From: an uncultured Anaerolineae bacterium
Lineage (GTDB): Bacteria > Chloroflexota > Anaerolineae > CG2-30-64-16
Assembly: GCA_937124585.1 (NCBI GenBank)
Contig: CAKZKT010000003.1
Location: 1 to 59,496 of the forward strand
DNA length: 59,496 nucleotides
Reading direction: 5' to 3'
This document shows positions 29,322 to 37,463 of the stretch, one piece after another. The notes beneath the pieces are model-generated. The model had not been told where the DNA came from. It saw only the letters and a program-made list of their open reading frames with translations, and made no database searches. How positions within the stretch are numbered: position 1 is the stretch's first letter; each line of letters opens with the position of its first letter. The translations under genes were made by a program, and so were the position numbers.

Positions 29322-31472
29322 CTAGACCTCAAACAGCGCGCCGTGTCCGCCCTGCGCCGGATGATTCAGCAGCCACGTCTGGCTGTCTATGATCGGTTCG
29401 CCCGGCCGCGGAACGCGACGCACATAGCTGCCATCCGGTTGCAGGACGCGGGCCTTGGTGTTATTGCGTAGCTCGACCTCGAGAATCGCCCCCCGAATAT
29501 AGGCGCGGATCGCAGGATCTTTGATCGGGAAGATCACCTCTACTCGGCGATCCAGATTGCGCGGCATCAGATCGGCGCTGCCCAAATAGATCTCGGGCGC
29601 ACCGGCGTTGTGAAAGTAGTAGATCCGGCTGTGCTCCAAGAAGCGGCCGACGATGCTGATGACGCGGATGTTCTCGCTCACGCCGGGCACGCCTGGGCGC
29701 AGACAACAGATGCCGCGCACGATCAGGTCAATCTGCACACCGGCCTGGGATGCCTGGTATAGCTTGCGGATCAGCCGATCGTCCACGAGCGCGTTCATCT
29801 TGAAGATGAGCTGGCCGGCCCGGCCGGCCAGCTGGTGTTCGATCTCGCGCTCGATCAGGTCTTCGATTCGTTCGCGCATGCCGCGCGGGGCTGCCACCAG
29901 GCTGCGATAGTAGGTTTGGGTCGAATAGCCCGTCAGGGTGTTGAAGAGCTCGGTCGCGTCGGCGGCCATGTCCGGGTCGCACGTCAGCAGGCCCAGGTCG
30001 GTGTAAATCCCGGCGGTGATCGGGTTGTAGTTGCCGGTCGCCAGATGGAGATAGCGCCGCAGGCCGGTCGGCTCTTTGCGCACGATCAGCGTGATCTTGC
30101 TGTGTGTCTTGAGGCCGACCAGTCCGTAGACCACGTGCACACCTGCCGCCTCCAACGCGCGGGCCCAGCCGATATTGCTCTCCTCGTCGAAACGCGCTTT
30201 TAGCTCCACCAGCACCGCCACCTGCTTGCCGTTGCGCTGTGCTTCCAATAACGCGCGCACCACCGGCGAATTGCGGCCGACCCGATACAGGGTCTGCTTG
30301 ATCGCCAGCACGTTCGGGTCGGTCGCTCCAGCCTTGATGAAGTCCAGCACCGGCCCGAACGAGTCGTACGGATGATGCAGAAGGATATCCTGTTTGCGGA
30401 TAGCAGCGAAGATATCTTCCGCGGTCTTGAGATCGCGCAACATCGGCGGCACGGCTGGCACAAAAGGCGGATCGCGCAGCTCGGGCCGGTTCAGCCGGGC
30501 CAGCTCCCATAGCCCGCTCATGCCGAGCGGGGGCTTCAACGGGTAGATGTCGTCCTCCGACACCTCCAGGTTTTTGCGCAGCAGTTCCACCATGCTCTGC
30601 GGCATCGCCTCGTCCACGACCAGACGCACCACCGGGCCGAACTGCCGCAGGTGCAGTCCCTGTTCGATGGTTTCCAGCAGATCGGGCGCCTCATCCTCCT
30701 GGATTTCCAAATCCGCGTCGCGCAGCACCCGAAAACTGTACGCCTCGACCACATCGTAGCCGGGAAAGAGCGAGTCCAGGTTGCCGGCGATCACATCTTC
30801 GAGCCAGATGTAGCGGCGATCATCTTCCAGCGGGATCAGCCGCGGCAACGACGTGGGCACCTTGATGCGGCTGAAATGATGTTCTCCCTTCGCATCGCGC
30901 ACGATGACGCCCAGGTTGAGGCTGAGATTGGAGATGTGCGGGAAAGGCCGGCCCGGATCGAAGGCCAGCGGCGTCAGCACGGGCAGGATTTCATTCTGGA
31001 AATAGATCCGCAGCCGATCGCAGTCGGCGTCTCCCAGCTCGTGATAGCGGTGGATGCGGATGCCCGCGGCCTCCAGTTCGGGCATGATCTCCTGATGGAA
31101 GATATGCCGTTGTTCCTGCATCATCGGAAGTATCATGGCCCGGATGCGTTGAAGTTGCTGCGCCGGCGTCATGCCGTCCGGCGGCACGTTGACCACGCCG
31201 GCCGCCAGCTGATCCTTCAGGCCGGAAACGCGGATCATGAAGAATTCGTCCAGGTTCGAGCTGAAAATGGCCAGGAATTTGACGCGTTCCAGCAGGGGAT
31301 GGTGACGGTCCTGGGCCTCTTCCAGCACACGACGGTTGAATTCGATCCAGCTCAATTCCCGGTTGAAATAGAGCGATGGGTCTTTCAGATCAATTTCAGC
31401 GGCGGGTGCTTGAAAAGAGACCGGCAGCGCAACCGACGTCAACGTATCTATGCTTGCCACACTCTCCTCCAT
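29322..31472 (-). CDS. ppk1: Polyphosphate kinase 1
   Basis: 716-aa PPK1, which polymerises the gamma-phosphate of ATP into inorganic polyphosphate. Order: N-terminal helical domain (LYFNRELSWIEFNRRVL), head domain, then two PLD-like catalytic domains. The phospho-acceptor His is His457 (GLKTHSKI, equivalent to E. coli His435) and the second catalytic His is His614 (FLEHSRIYYF). ATP-binding and metal residues in NLDEFF and DRRVEV are present. The frame opens 20 codons earlier; ATG 31472 is the family-like start. It is last in a minus-strand run after mutY (61-bp gap). Confidence 0.95.
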   Translation of the reverse strand: MEESVASIDTLTSVALPVSFQAPAAEIDLKDPSLYFNRELSWIEFNRRVLEEAQDRHHPLLERVKFLAIFSSNLDEFFMIRVSGLKDQLAAGVVNVPPDGMTPAQQLQRIRAMILPMMQEQRHIFHQEIMPELEAAGIRIHRYHELGDADCDRLRIYFQNEILPVLTPLAFDPGRPFPHISNLSLNLGVIVRDAKGEHHFSRIKVPTSLPRLIPLEDDRRYIWLEDVIAGNLDSLFPGYDVVEAYSFRVLRDADLEIQEDEAPDLLETIEQGLHLRQFGPVVRLVVDEAMPQSMVELLRKNLEVSEDDIYPLKPPLGMSGLWELARLNRPELRDPPFVPAVPPMLRDLKTAEDIFAAIRKQDILLHHPYDSFGPVLDFIKAGATDPNVLAIKQTLYRVGRNSPVVRALLEAQRNGKQVAVLVELKARFDEESNIGWARALEAAGVHVVYGLVGLKTHSKITLIVRKEPTGLRRYLHLATGNYNPITAGIYTDLGLLTCDPDMAADATELFNTLTGYSTQTYYRSLVAAPRGMRERIEDLIEREIEHQLAGRAGQLIFKMNALVDDRLIRKLYQASQAGVQIDLIVRGICCLRPGVPGVSENIRVISIVGRFLEHSRIYYFHNAGAPEIYLGSADLMPRNLDRRVEVIFPIKDPAIRAYIRGAILEVELRNNTKARVLQPDGSYVRRVPRPGEPIIDSQTWLLNHPAQGGHGALFEV

Positions 31473-31533
31473 CGTCCTATTCGCAATAGACCACCGATGC
31501 TGATTGTAACTCAAGTGACATGGCTCTGCCAAA

Positions 31534-32637
31534 TCACGCAGAAGCGGCAGCCTTTAGCGCCTGGAGGATACGGGCGTCGGTGGCGGGGAAAGCCAGGCCG
31601 GGCAGCGCGTCGGGCAGCACCCAGCGCACCTCGGCGCACTGGAGCGGCTGCGGCACGCCGGCTGTGTGTTGGCAGCGCCACGCGAACAGGGTGATGCGAA
31701 AATGCGTGTATGCGTGTTTGATGCGGGTCAACAACGCGGTCGGCGCGACTTCGACCCCGATCTGGCCGCGGATCGTCCGTCGAATGCCGTCCTCCATCGT
31801 TTCGCCGACCAGCAGCACACCGCCCGGCAGGCCCCACAGTCCGGCCAGCAGCCCGGTCGGCAGCCGCCGGATCAGCAACAAGGCACCGGTCTCGTCCTGG
31901 ATGACGCCGGCGACCACGGTGTGATGAGGCGGTCTTGCTGTGGGCTGAATCAACGGACGGTCTGCCTCGACCCCGCGCGCGTGCGCCAGGCAGGCCGCAG
32001 CGACCGGGCAAGCCGCACAGCGCGGCTGCCTGGGAGTGCAGATCAGCGCACCGAGCTCCATCAGCGCCTCGTTCAGATCGCCGGGCCGGCCCTCGGGCGC
32101 CGCATTCACCAGCTCGGTAGCCAGCGTCCATAGCTGCTTTGTGACGGTGGCCGTGTTCGGATCGGCGGCGATGTCGTAAAGACGACAAAGCACCCGGCGC
32201 ACATTGCCGTCGAGCACCGGCTCGCGTTGGCCGAACGCCAGGCTGAGGATGGCGCCGGCGGTGTAGCGACCGATGCCCGGCAAAGCCAGCAGCTCGCGGC
32301 GGGCAGCCGGGATCTGTCCGGCATGTCGGGCGACAATCAGCTGGGCCGCGCGGTACAGCTGCCGCGGCCGTGCATAGTAGCCCAGTCCGGCCCAAGCCCT
32401 CAGCACATCGTCGAGCGACGCGGCGGCCAAGGCCGCCAGATCGGGAAAGCGGCGCATCCACTGTTCGTAGTATGGGATGACGGTCGCGGTTTGTGTTTGT
32501 TGAAGCATGACCTCGGCGATCCAGACCGCGTAAGGCGACCGATCACGGCGCCACGGCAGATCGCGGCGCGCGGTCTGATGCCAGGTCAGCAGGGGCAGCA
32601 CGATCTGATCGGAGGCAGGTGGGGCAGTTGCAGGCAT
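31534..32637 (-). CDS. mutY: A/G-specific adenine glycosylase
   Basis: About 367-aa base-excision repair enzyme that removes A opposite 8-oxoG. It has an HhH-GPD domain with catalytic Glu (AEVMLQQTQ, about residue 42), an HhH hairpin LPGIGRYTAGAI and catalytic Asp (LDGNVRR, about residue 143). An intact [4Fe-4S] motif C-x6-C-x2-C-x5-C (CTPRQPRCAACPVAAAC) follows. The C-terminal Nudix-like 8-oxoG recognition domain starts around residue 225 (GVIQDETGALLLIRR). The ATG at 32637 is preferred to the TTG two codons upstream. Confidence 0.95.
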   Translation of the reverse strand: MPATAPPASDQIVLPLLTWHQTARRDLPWRRDRSPYAVWIAEVMLQQTQTATVIPYYEQWMRRFPDLAALAAASLDDVLRAWAGLGYYARPRQLYRAAQLIVARHAGQIPAARRELLALPGIGRYTAGAILSLAFGQREPVLDGNVRRVLCRLYDIAADPNTATVTKQLWTLATELVNAAPEGRPGDLNEALMELGALICTPRQPRCAACPVAAACLAHARGVEADRPLIQPTARPPHHTVVAGVIQDETGALLLIRRLPTGLLAGLWGLPGGVLLVGETMEDGIRRTIRGQIGVEVAPTALLTRIKHAYTHFRITLFAWRCQHTAGVPQPLQCAEVRWVLPDALPGLAFPATDARILQALKAAASA

Positions 32638-32719
32638 GAACAACGGACGACACGAGCAGGCCCTCGCGGTCGCTGGTCAAGCGCGAGCGATCGCGCCGGG
32701 CATGGGGCGAGTGCGTCGG

Positions 32720-32929
32720 TTACCGGCCGATCAGGGCTGACCCGAGAAACTGGCTGACAAACCAGAAGAGGAACATGGCGGCCAGCATGATCCAGGCCCA
32801 GAGCGGCAGGCCCAGGATCACGGTAGGCGTGCGCTTCTTCTTCTCCACCGGTTTGGGCAGTTCGGTCTGACAGCGCCAGCAGACCCGTTTGTCATCGGGA
32901 TTCCATGTATGGCAGTTCGGGCACTCCAT
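32720..32929 (-). CDS. Small zinc-ribbon membrane protein
   Basis: 69-aa protein with an N-terminal zinc ribbon, MECPNCHTWNPDDKRVCWRC (two CxxC knuckles). A basic linker and one C-terminal TM helix (about residues 40-62, WAWIMLAAMFLFWFVSQFL) follow. AGGAG lies eight bases before ATG 32929. Such tail-anchored zinc ribbons are widespread small envelope proteins without an assigned role. It lies between the M29-type peptidase and mutY on the same strand. Confidence 0.8.
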   Translation of the reverse strand: MECPNCHTWNPDDKRVCWRCQTELPKPVEKKKRTPTVILGLPLWAWIMLAAMFLFWFVSQFLGSALIGR

Positions 32930-33021
32930 CCGCGTGCTCCTCTCCATCGTTCTCGTCGTTCGCCGATCGTGCGAGAACGCGCCAGACGCGCCTCGGCGCC
33001 TGGCGCTGGCAGCTTTCATGA

Positions 33022-34083
33022 TCAACCGCGTGGCGGCGCCACGCCGAGCAATTCGTAATCGAAGCGGCCATCTTTCATGATCGTCTCGCCGTCTACACTG
33101 ATGGTACAGTGCAACGGGACCACGTCCACGTGAAGCGATGACGACCACAGTGCGCCCGTCTCGGCTGGATACGGGTTGCCGAAGGCCACGTGGATGCCGG
33201 GCAGCTTTTCATCTTGCAACAGATTGCCGACAAGCCTCTTCAGGCCGATGTTGGTGCCGATGCCGAACTCGCCCACGCGGCGGGCGTTTTCGGCCGAGTC
33301 CATATAGGCGTTCAGTTCATCTACCAGCGCCCGATTGGAGGAATGGAGGGCGACTGCCACGCTATTGCGGATCTCGATGGTCAATGGTTCTTTTAGCACG
33401 CCGTAGCGTTCGCTGAAATAATCGCCGACCATGTGCACAACGAGGACGCCTTCGACCGTTTTCGGGCAGCTGTAGGTTTCGCCTTCGGGCAAGTTGCCCC
33501 ACTGACCGGCGCGATGATAGATGCCGGTGCAGGGCACCCAACGCAGCGCAGGGTCGAAGGTCGCGGTCAGATCGGCGCCATCCGGCGTGGTGACGTGGAT
33601 CGTTTCGGCGATGCGTACCATGTCGTACACGGCCGTCGTCACCGAGGCGACGCTGCGATAATCGGCACGCATCCCTTCTTGCATCACCTGGGAGGTCACG
33701 CCGGGCATGTGCGCGTGACGCACATTCAGATCGTTGAGCAAAAACACGCGCAGGCCGTTTCGGAAGGTAATCTCTCCGGGTTGCGTGGACGCCGCGTAAA
33801 AAGTGACTGTGGGGCGGAATTTGAGGAGTTCGGCGCGCAGGCTTTCGGGCAAAGCCTTTACCGGTCGCTCGGCATACTGCTCGAGGTCGTGGAGGATCAC
33901 TTCACCGCCGGCCTCTGACGCCTCTTCGCTCAGCAGGCGGCCGATCCCGTGGGTGATCCGGTCGGTCAAAATGAAGACCCGATCCGCCGCGGTAATGCCC
34001 ATGCACAGGCGCGCGGCGATGCGCGCGCCCGCCCGCATCGCTTCCAATTGATTGAATGTCAGATGTGCTGCATCTGTGGGCAT
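33022..34083 (-). CDS. M29-type (thermophilic) aminopeptidase-like protein
   Basis: About 353-aa protein of the M29 metallopeptidase group. The C-terminal half has the metal-ligand regions: NLPEGETYSCP (Glu), GEFGIGTNIG (Glu), IHVAFGN (His) and SSSLHVDVV (His-x-Asp). The N-terminal half carries the Rossmann-like region of the family. GGAGGAG just before ATG 34083 makes this a firm start, although the frame is open 20 codons earlier. It is preceded by an intrinsic terminator and a possible promoter, so it is probably its own transcription unit leading into the zinc ribbon, mutY and ppk1. Confidence 0.85.
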   Translation of the reverse strand: MPTDAAHLTFNQLEAMRAGARIAARLCMGITAADRVFILTDRITHGIGRLLSEEASEAGGEVILHDLEQYAERPVKALPESLRAELLKFRPTVTFYAASTQPGEITFRNGLRVFLLNDLNVRHAHMPGVTSQVMQEGMRADYRSVASVTTAVYDMVRIAETIHVTTPDGADLTATFDPALRWVPCTGIYHRAGQWGNLPEGETYSCPKTVEGVLVVHMVGDYFSERYGVLKEPLTIEIRNSVAVALHSSNRALVDELNAYMDSAENARRVGEFGIGTNIGLKRLVGNLLQDEKLPGIHVAFGNPYPAETGALWSSSLHVDVVPLHCTISVDGETIMKDGRFDYELLGVAPPRG

Positions 34084-34156
34084 GGCTCCTCCCGGTTTGA
34101 GTTGAGCCCCTACGGATTTCCACGCCATCCGCAGGGTCTGCATTCACCTTTTGTTT

Positions 34157-34185
34157 ATTCTACCACGTCCCAGCCCACAGATAAA
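34157..34185 (-). promoter_or_regulatory. Possible promoter of M29 peptidase gene
   Basis: TAGAAT (34157-34162) lies 17 bp downstream of TTTATC on the minus strand, directly after the terminator of the nitroreductase gene. The -35 box is weak. Confidence 0.4.
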
Positions 34186-34214
34186 AACGTACGGACGGGC
34201 CTCCGTGCCCGCCC
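34180..34214 (-). terminator. Intrinsic terminator after nitroreductase
   Basis: Immediately after the nitroreductase stop, the minus strand reads GGGCGGGC-ACGGAG-GCCCGTCC, an 8-bp stem with one G-U pair and a 6-nt loop, followed by GTACGTTTTTAT. Confidence 0.75.
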
Positions 34215-34979
34215 TCAAGCCAGCGCGAAGCCCTGCCGGCGCAAAACCTCGCGTAGATCGGTGCGCAGCGCCTGCGCCACACGCCGCGCTGAGTGCTCGG
34301 TCCAGCCGTAGTCGGCTATCTCGGCCGGCCTATCGGGCACAGGCACCTGTCGGCCGCCATAGATGCCTGTGGCCACCATGGCCCGGTCATAGGCAGCCAG
34401 CTCGGCGTCTTTCGGCGTCGGATCATACTGTTCCCAGTGCAAGATGGCCGAGAGAGGCAGCCGGGGCCGGATGGTCGGCGGCTCAACCGGCCAGCCCACC
34501 GTCATGCCGACGATGGGAAAGACCAGTCGCGGCAGCTTCAACAGCTCGATCACCGCGGCCGTATCGTTGCGGATGCTGCCGATGTAGCAAATGCCCAGGC
34601 CGAGCGATTCGGCGGCCAACGCGGCGTTCTGCGCGGCAATCGCGACGTCCACCGCAGCGACCAGGAAGTTCTCGACGTAGTCGGTCACCTGGGTGTATCC
34701 CCGCAGCCGGCAGGCGCGATCGAGCCGGGTCAAATCGGCGCACCAGGCGAGGAATAGAGGCGCCTGCGCCACGTGCGCCTGTCCCCCGCAGATCTCGGAT
34801 AGCCGGGCGCGCGTTGCGGCATCGGTCACGGCGACCACACTGGTCATCTGCAAATTGGAGGAAGTGGAAGCGCGCTGGCCCGCAACGACAAAGGTTTCGA
34901 CGATTTCCTGTGGCACCGAATCGGGCTTGTATTTTCGCACCGATCCGTGGCGGTGAATGAGATCGAGGGTGGGGTTCAT
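34215..34979 (-). CDS. NfsA/FRP-type nitroreductase
   Basis: 254-aa FMN-dependent NAD(P)H oxidoreductase. The N-terminus LIHRHGSVRKYKPDSVP holds the R-S-x-R-x-(Y/F) flavin-phosphate site. The middle has ASTSSNLQMTSVVAV (FMN binding) and ESLGLGICYIGSIRND. The C-terminal extension with WPVEPPTIRPRLPL is typical of the NfsA/FRP branch. It reduces flavins, quinones or nitro compounds; the physiological substrate is unknown. ATG 34979 has AGGA upstream. It is followed by a strong terminator and preceded by ppa (49-bp gap). Confidence 0.88.
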   Translation of the reverse strand: MNPTLDLIHRHGSVRKYKPDSVPQEIVETFVVAGQRASTSSNLQMTSVVAVTDAATRARLSEICGGQAHVAQAPLFLAWCADLTRLDRACRLRGYTQVTDYVENFLVAAVDVAIAAQNAALAAESLGLGICYIGSIRNDTAAVIELLKLPRLVFPIVGMTVGWPVEPPTIRPRLPLSAILHWEQYDPTPKDAELAAYDRAMVATGIYGGRQVPVPDRPAEIADYGWTEHSARRVAQALRTDLREVLRRQGFALA

Positions 34980-35028
34980 TTCGGGAATCCTATCAATCCT
35001 GTCTAAAAAACGCGCCGCTGCTGTCGCA

Positions 35029-35577
35029 TCACAGACCGGGCAGCCCGAAACGATCATCGAACAACTTGATCGAGCGCAGGACCTCGGCTTTGGCTACCTC
35101 GGCATTCTCCCAGCCGATCGGCTTGGTGCGCATTCCTTCGAGGTCTTTGTAGACCTCGAAGAAGTGGGCGACCTCGTTCAGGAAGTGGGGTGGCACATCC
35201 TTCAGATCGTGATATTCGGAGAAAAGCGGATCGGTCGCCGGCACGGCCAGGATTTTGTCGTCGTGGACGCCGCGATCCAACATGCGGAAGATGCCGATCA
35301 CCCGCGCCTGGATGATGCAACCCGGAAAGGTCGGCTCGTTGGTCATCAGCAGGATGTCCAGCGGATCGCCGTCGTCGTAGAAGGTGCGCGGGATCAGGCC
35401 ATAGTCGCCGGGATAGTGCAGCGAGGAGAAGAGCACGCGATCCAGGACGATCACGCCGTTCTCTTTGTTGTATTCGTATTTGTTGCGCGACCCTTTCGGG
35501 ATCTCGATGATCGCGTAAACGATGTCCGGGACCTTTGGGCCAGGACGTAGTTCGCGCCAGACGTTTTGCATTGGCAT
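35029..35577 (-). CDS. ppa: Inorganic pyrophosphatase
   Basis: 182-aa family I soluble pyrophosphatase, hydrolysing PPi to drive biosynthesis. It carries the substrate-binding lysine/arginine segment IPKGSRNKYEY and the catalytic signature YGLIPRTFYDDGDPLDILL (contains D-x-D-P-x-D). The C-terminal Glu/Lys helix is typical. The start is ATG 35577, with GGAGAG about nine bases upstream. It lies between iorA and the nitroreductase on the same strand. Confidence 0.96.
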   Translation of the reverse strand: MPMQNVWRELRPGPKVPDIVYAIIEIPKGSRNKYEYNKENGVIVLDRVLFSSLHYPGDYGLIPRTFYDDGDPLDILLMTNEPTFPGCIIQARVIGIFRMLDRGVHDDKILAVPATDPLFSEYHDLKDVPPHFLNEVAHFFEVYKDLEGMRTKPIGWENAEVAKAEVLRSIKLFDDRFGLPGL

Positions 35578-35629
35578 AGATACCACTCTCCTTCTTTGCA
35601 GCTGCCGGGGGAATGTGAAACGTAAAGCA

Positions 35630-37417
35630 TCAGGCGGCAGGCATCACGTCCAAGACCGCCCCGCGCGGGCAGATTGCCGCGCACACGGCGCAGCCGGTGC
35701 ACAACGTGGCGTCAATGAGTGCCTTAGGCCGCCGGTAGCGGGTGTCGAGCACATCGCTTTTCAGGATGGCCGGACAACCGAGACGGAAGCACAGCCCACA
35801 GCCGTTGCAGACCTCCGCGTTGATCGTCAGCGGCCGCCAGCGCAGCCGGACCTCGGGCAGGAGCGCGCACGGCGCACGCGTGATCAACACTGCGGGTTGA
35901 TCCAGCCGCATGAATTCCTTGAGCGTGCGCTCGATCTCGGCCGCGTCATACGCATCCACCGTCTTCACGTGCTCGACGCCGAGCGCGCGCACCAGCGGTT
36001 CGAATTCGATGATCGGCGCGGCTTTGCCCTGTAACGTGCGGCCGGTGCCTGGGTTCTCCTGGTGACCGGTCATCCCCGTCACTCGATTGTCCATGATGAT
36101 CGTGATCACCGGGCTCTGATTGTATACCACGTTGACGAGCGCCGGCAAGCCGGTGTGAAAGAACGTGGAATCGCCGATCACGGCGACGTGATGCTCCGGG
36201 TTGCCGGCTTTGGCCGCGCCGTGGGCCACTGCAATGCCGGCGCCCATGCAGCCCAGGGTGTGCATGGCGTTCAGCGGCGGCGCGAAGCCCAGCGAGTAGC
36301 AGCCGATGTCGCCGAGCACCGGCACCTTGAGCTTGCCGAGCACGTAAAATGCGGCGCGATGCGGGCAGCCCGGACAGAGCATCGGTGGCCGGCCCGGCAA
36401 CGGGCCGACATCCACGTCAAGCGTCGGCGCGCGCGCCGTCTCCGGCAGCAGCCCGGCGGCGATGGCGCACTCGCGCACCGTACGTGGGTCCAGCTCGCCG
36501 ACGCGCGGGAAAATGCTTTTGCCCTCCACCGGCACGTCCAGCAGACGCACCGCCTCCTCGATGAACGGATCGAGTTCCTCGATCACGATGAGGCGTTCGA
36601 CTGAGGCGGCGAAGTCTCGGATCAGCTGTGCGGGCAGAGGCCATGTCATGCCGAGCTTCAGCAACGACGCGCGCGGGAAAACCTCGCGCGCGTACTGATA
36701 GGCCACACCGGAAGCGATGATGCCCAACTCACGGCCACGGGCCTCGACGCGGTTGAAGCGGCATGTCTCGGCGAACCCGGCAATCGCCTCCTGACGCTGC
36801 TCGATGAGCGGATGGCGCGGTCGGGCGTTGCCGGGCACCATGACATATTTGGCCGGATTACGCGGAAAACGCGTGACCCGGGCCGGCGGCTCAACCCGTT
36901 CGCCCAGGACGACCGCGCTGGACGAGTGGCAGATACGCGTCGTCATGCGGAAGAGGACGGGCGTGTCGAACTGTTCGCTCAGGGCGAACGCCGCGATCAT
37001 CATCTCCTTGGCTTCCTGGCTATCGCTCGGCTCCAGACAGGGCACGCGCGCGAACCTGGCAAAGGTGCGATTGTCCTGCTCGTTTTGGCTGGAATGCATG
37101 CCCGGATCATCGGCAGTGACGATGACCAGGCCCGTTTCCGTGCCGGTCATGGAAGCATACATGAACGCATCGGCCGCCACGTTCAGGCCAACATGCTTCA
37201 TGCTGGCGAAGGCGCGGCGGCCCGCGTAGGCCGCGCCGATGGCGACGTCCACCGCGACCTTCTCGTTGGGGGCCCACTCGGCATAGACGCCCGGATAGCG
37301 GGCGAACTCTTCGATGATCTCGGTGCTGGGCGTGCCCGGATAAGCAGATGCCACCGCGACGCCGGCCTCCCAGGCGCCACGGGCCACGGCCTCATTGCCG
37401 GATAAAATGCGAATCAC
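35630..37417 (-). CDS. iorA: Indolepyruvate ferredoxin oxidoreductase, alpha subunit
   Basis: 595-aa oxygen-sensitive TPP enzyme subunit that oxidises aryl pyruvates to acyl-CoA and reduces ferredoxin. The pyrimidine-binding domain begins LSGNEAVARGAWEAG and AYPGTPSTEI. The TPP-binding domain has CPGCPHR, GDIGCY and GDSTFFHTG. The C-terminal domain has two 4Fe-4S motifs (CNGCGLCFRLGCP and CTGCAVCAAICP). The frame is open 34 codons upstream, but GTG 37417 with GGGGAG seven bases before it gives the family N-terminus. The partner beta subunit is encoded 19 kb away (56688-57308), not next door as is usual. The membrane Fe-S protein upstream may accept or supply electrons. Confidence 0.95.
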   Translation of the reverse strand: MIRILSGNEAVARGAWEAGVAVASAYPGTPSTEIIEEFARYPGVYAEWAPNEKVAVDVAIGAAYAGRRAFASMKHVGLNVAADAFMYASMTGTETGLVIVTADDPGMHSSQNEQDNRTFARFARVPCLEPSDSQEAKEMMIAAFALSEQFDTPVLFRMTTRICHSSSAVVLGERVEPPARVTRFPRNPAKYVMVPGNARPRHPLIEQRQEAIAGFAETCRFNRVEARGRELGIIASGVAYQYAREVFPRASLLKLGMTWPLPAQLIRDFAASVERLIVIEELDPFIEEAVRLLDVPVEGKSIFPRVGELDPRTVRECAIAAGLLPETARAPTLDVDVGPLPGRPPMLCPGCPHRAAFYVLGKLKVPVLGDIGCYSLGFAPPLNAMHTLGCMGAGIAVAHGAAKAGNPEHHVAVIGDSTFFHTGLPALVNVVYNQSPVITIIMDNRVTGMTGHQENPGTGRTLQGKAAPIIEFEPLVRALGVEHVKTVDAYDAAEIERTLKEFMRLDQPAVLITRAPCALLPEVRLRWRPLTINAEVCNGCGLCFRLGCPAILKSDVLDTRYRRPKALIDATLCTGCAVCAAICPRGAVLDVMPAA

Positions 37418-37463
37418 GCGATATCTCCCCTGCGGCCGTCTTTTCTGCGGCCGTGCTTGCACA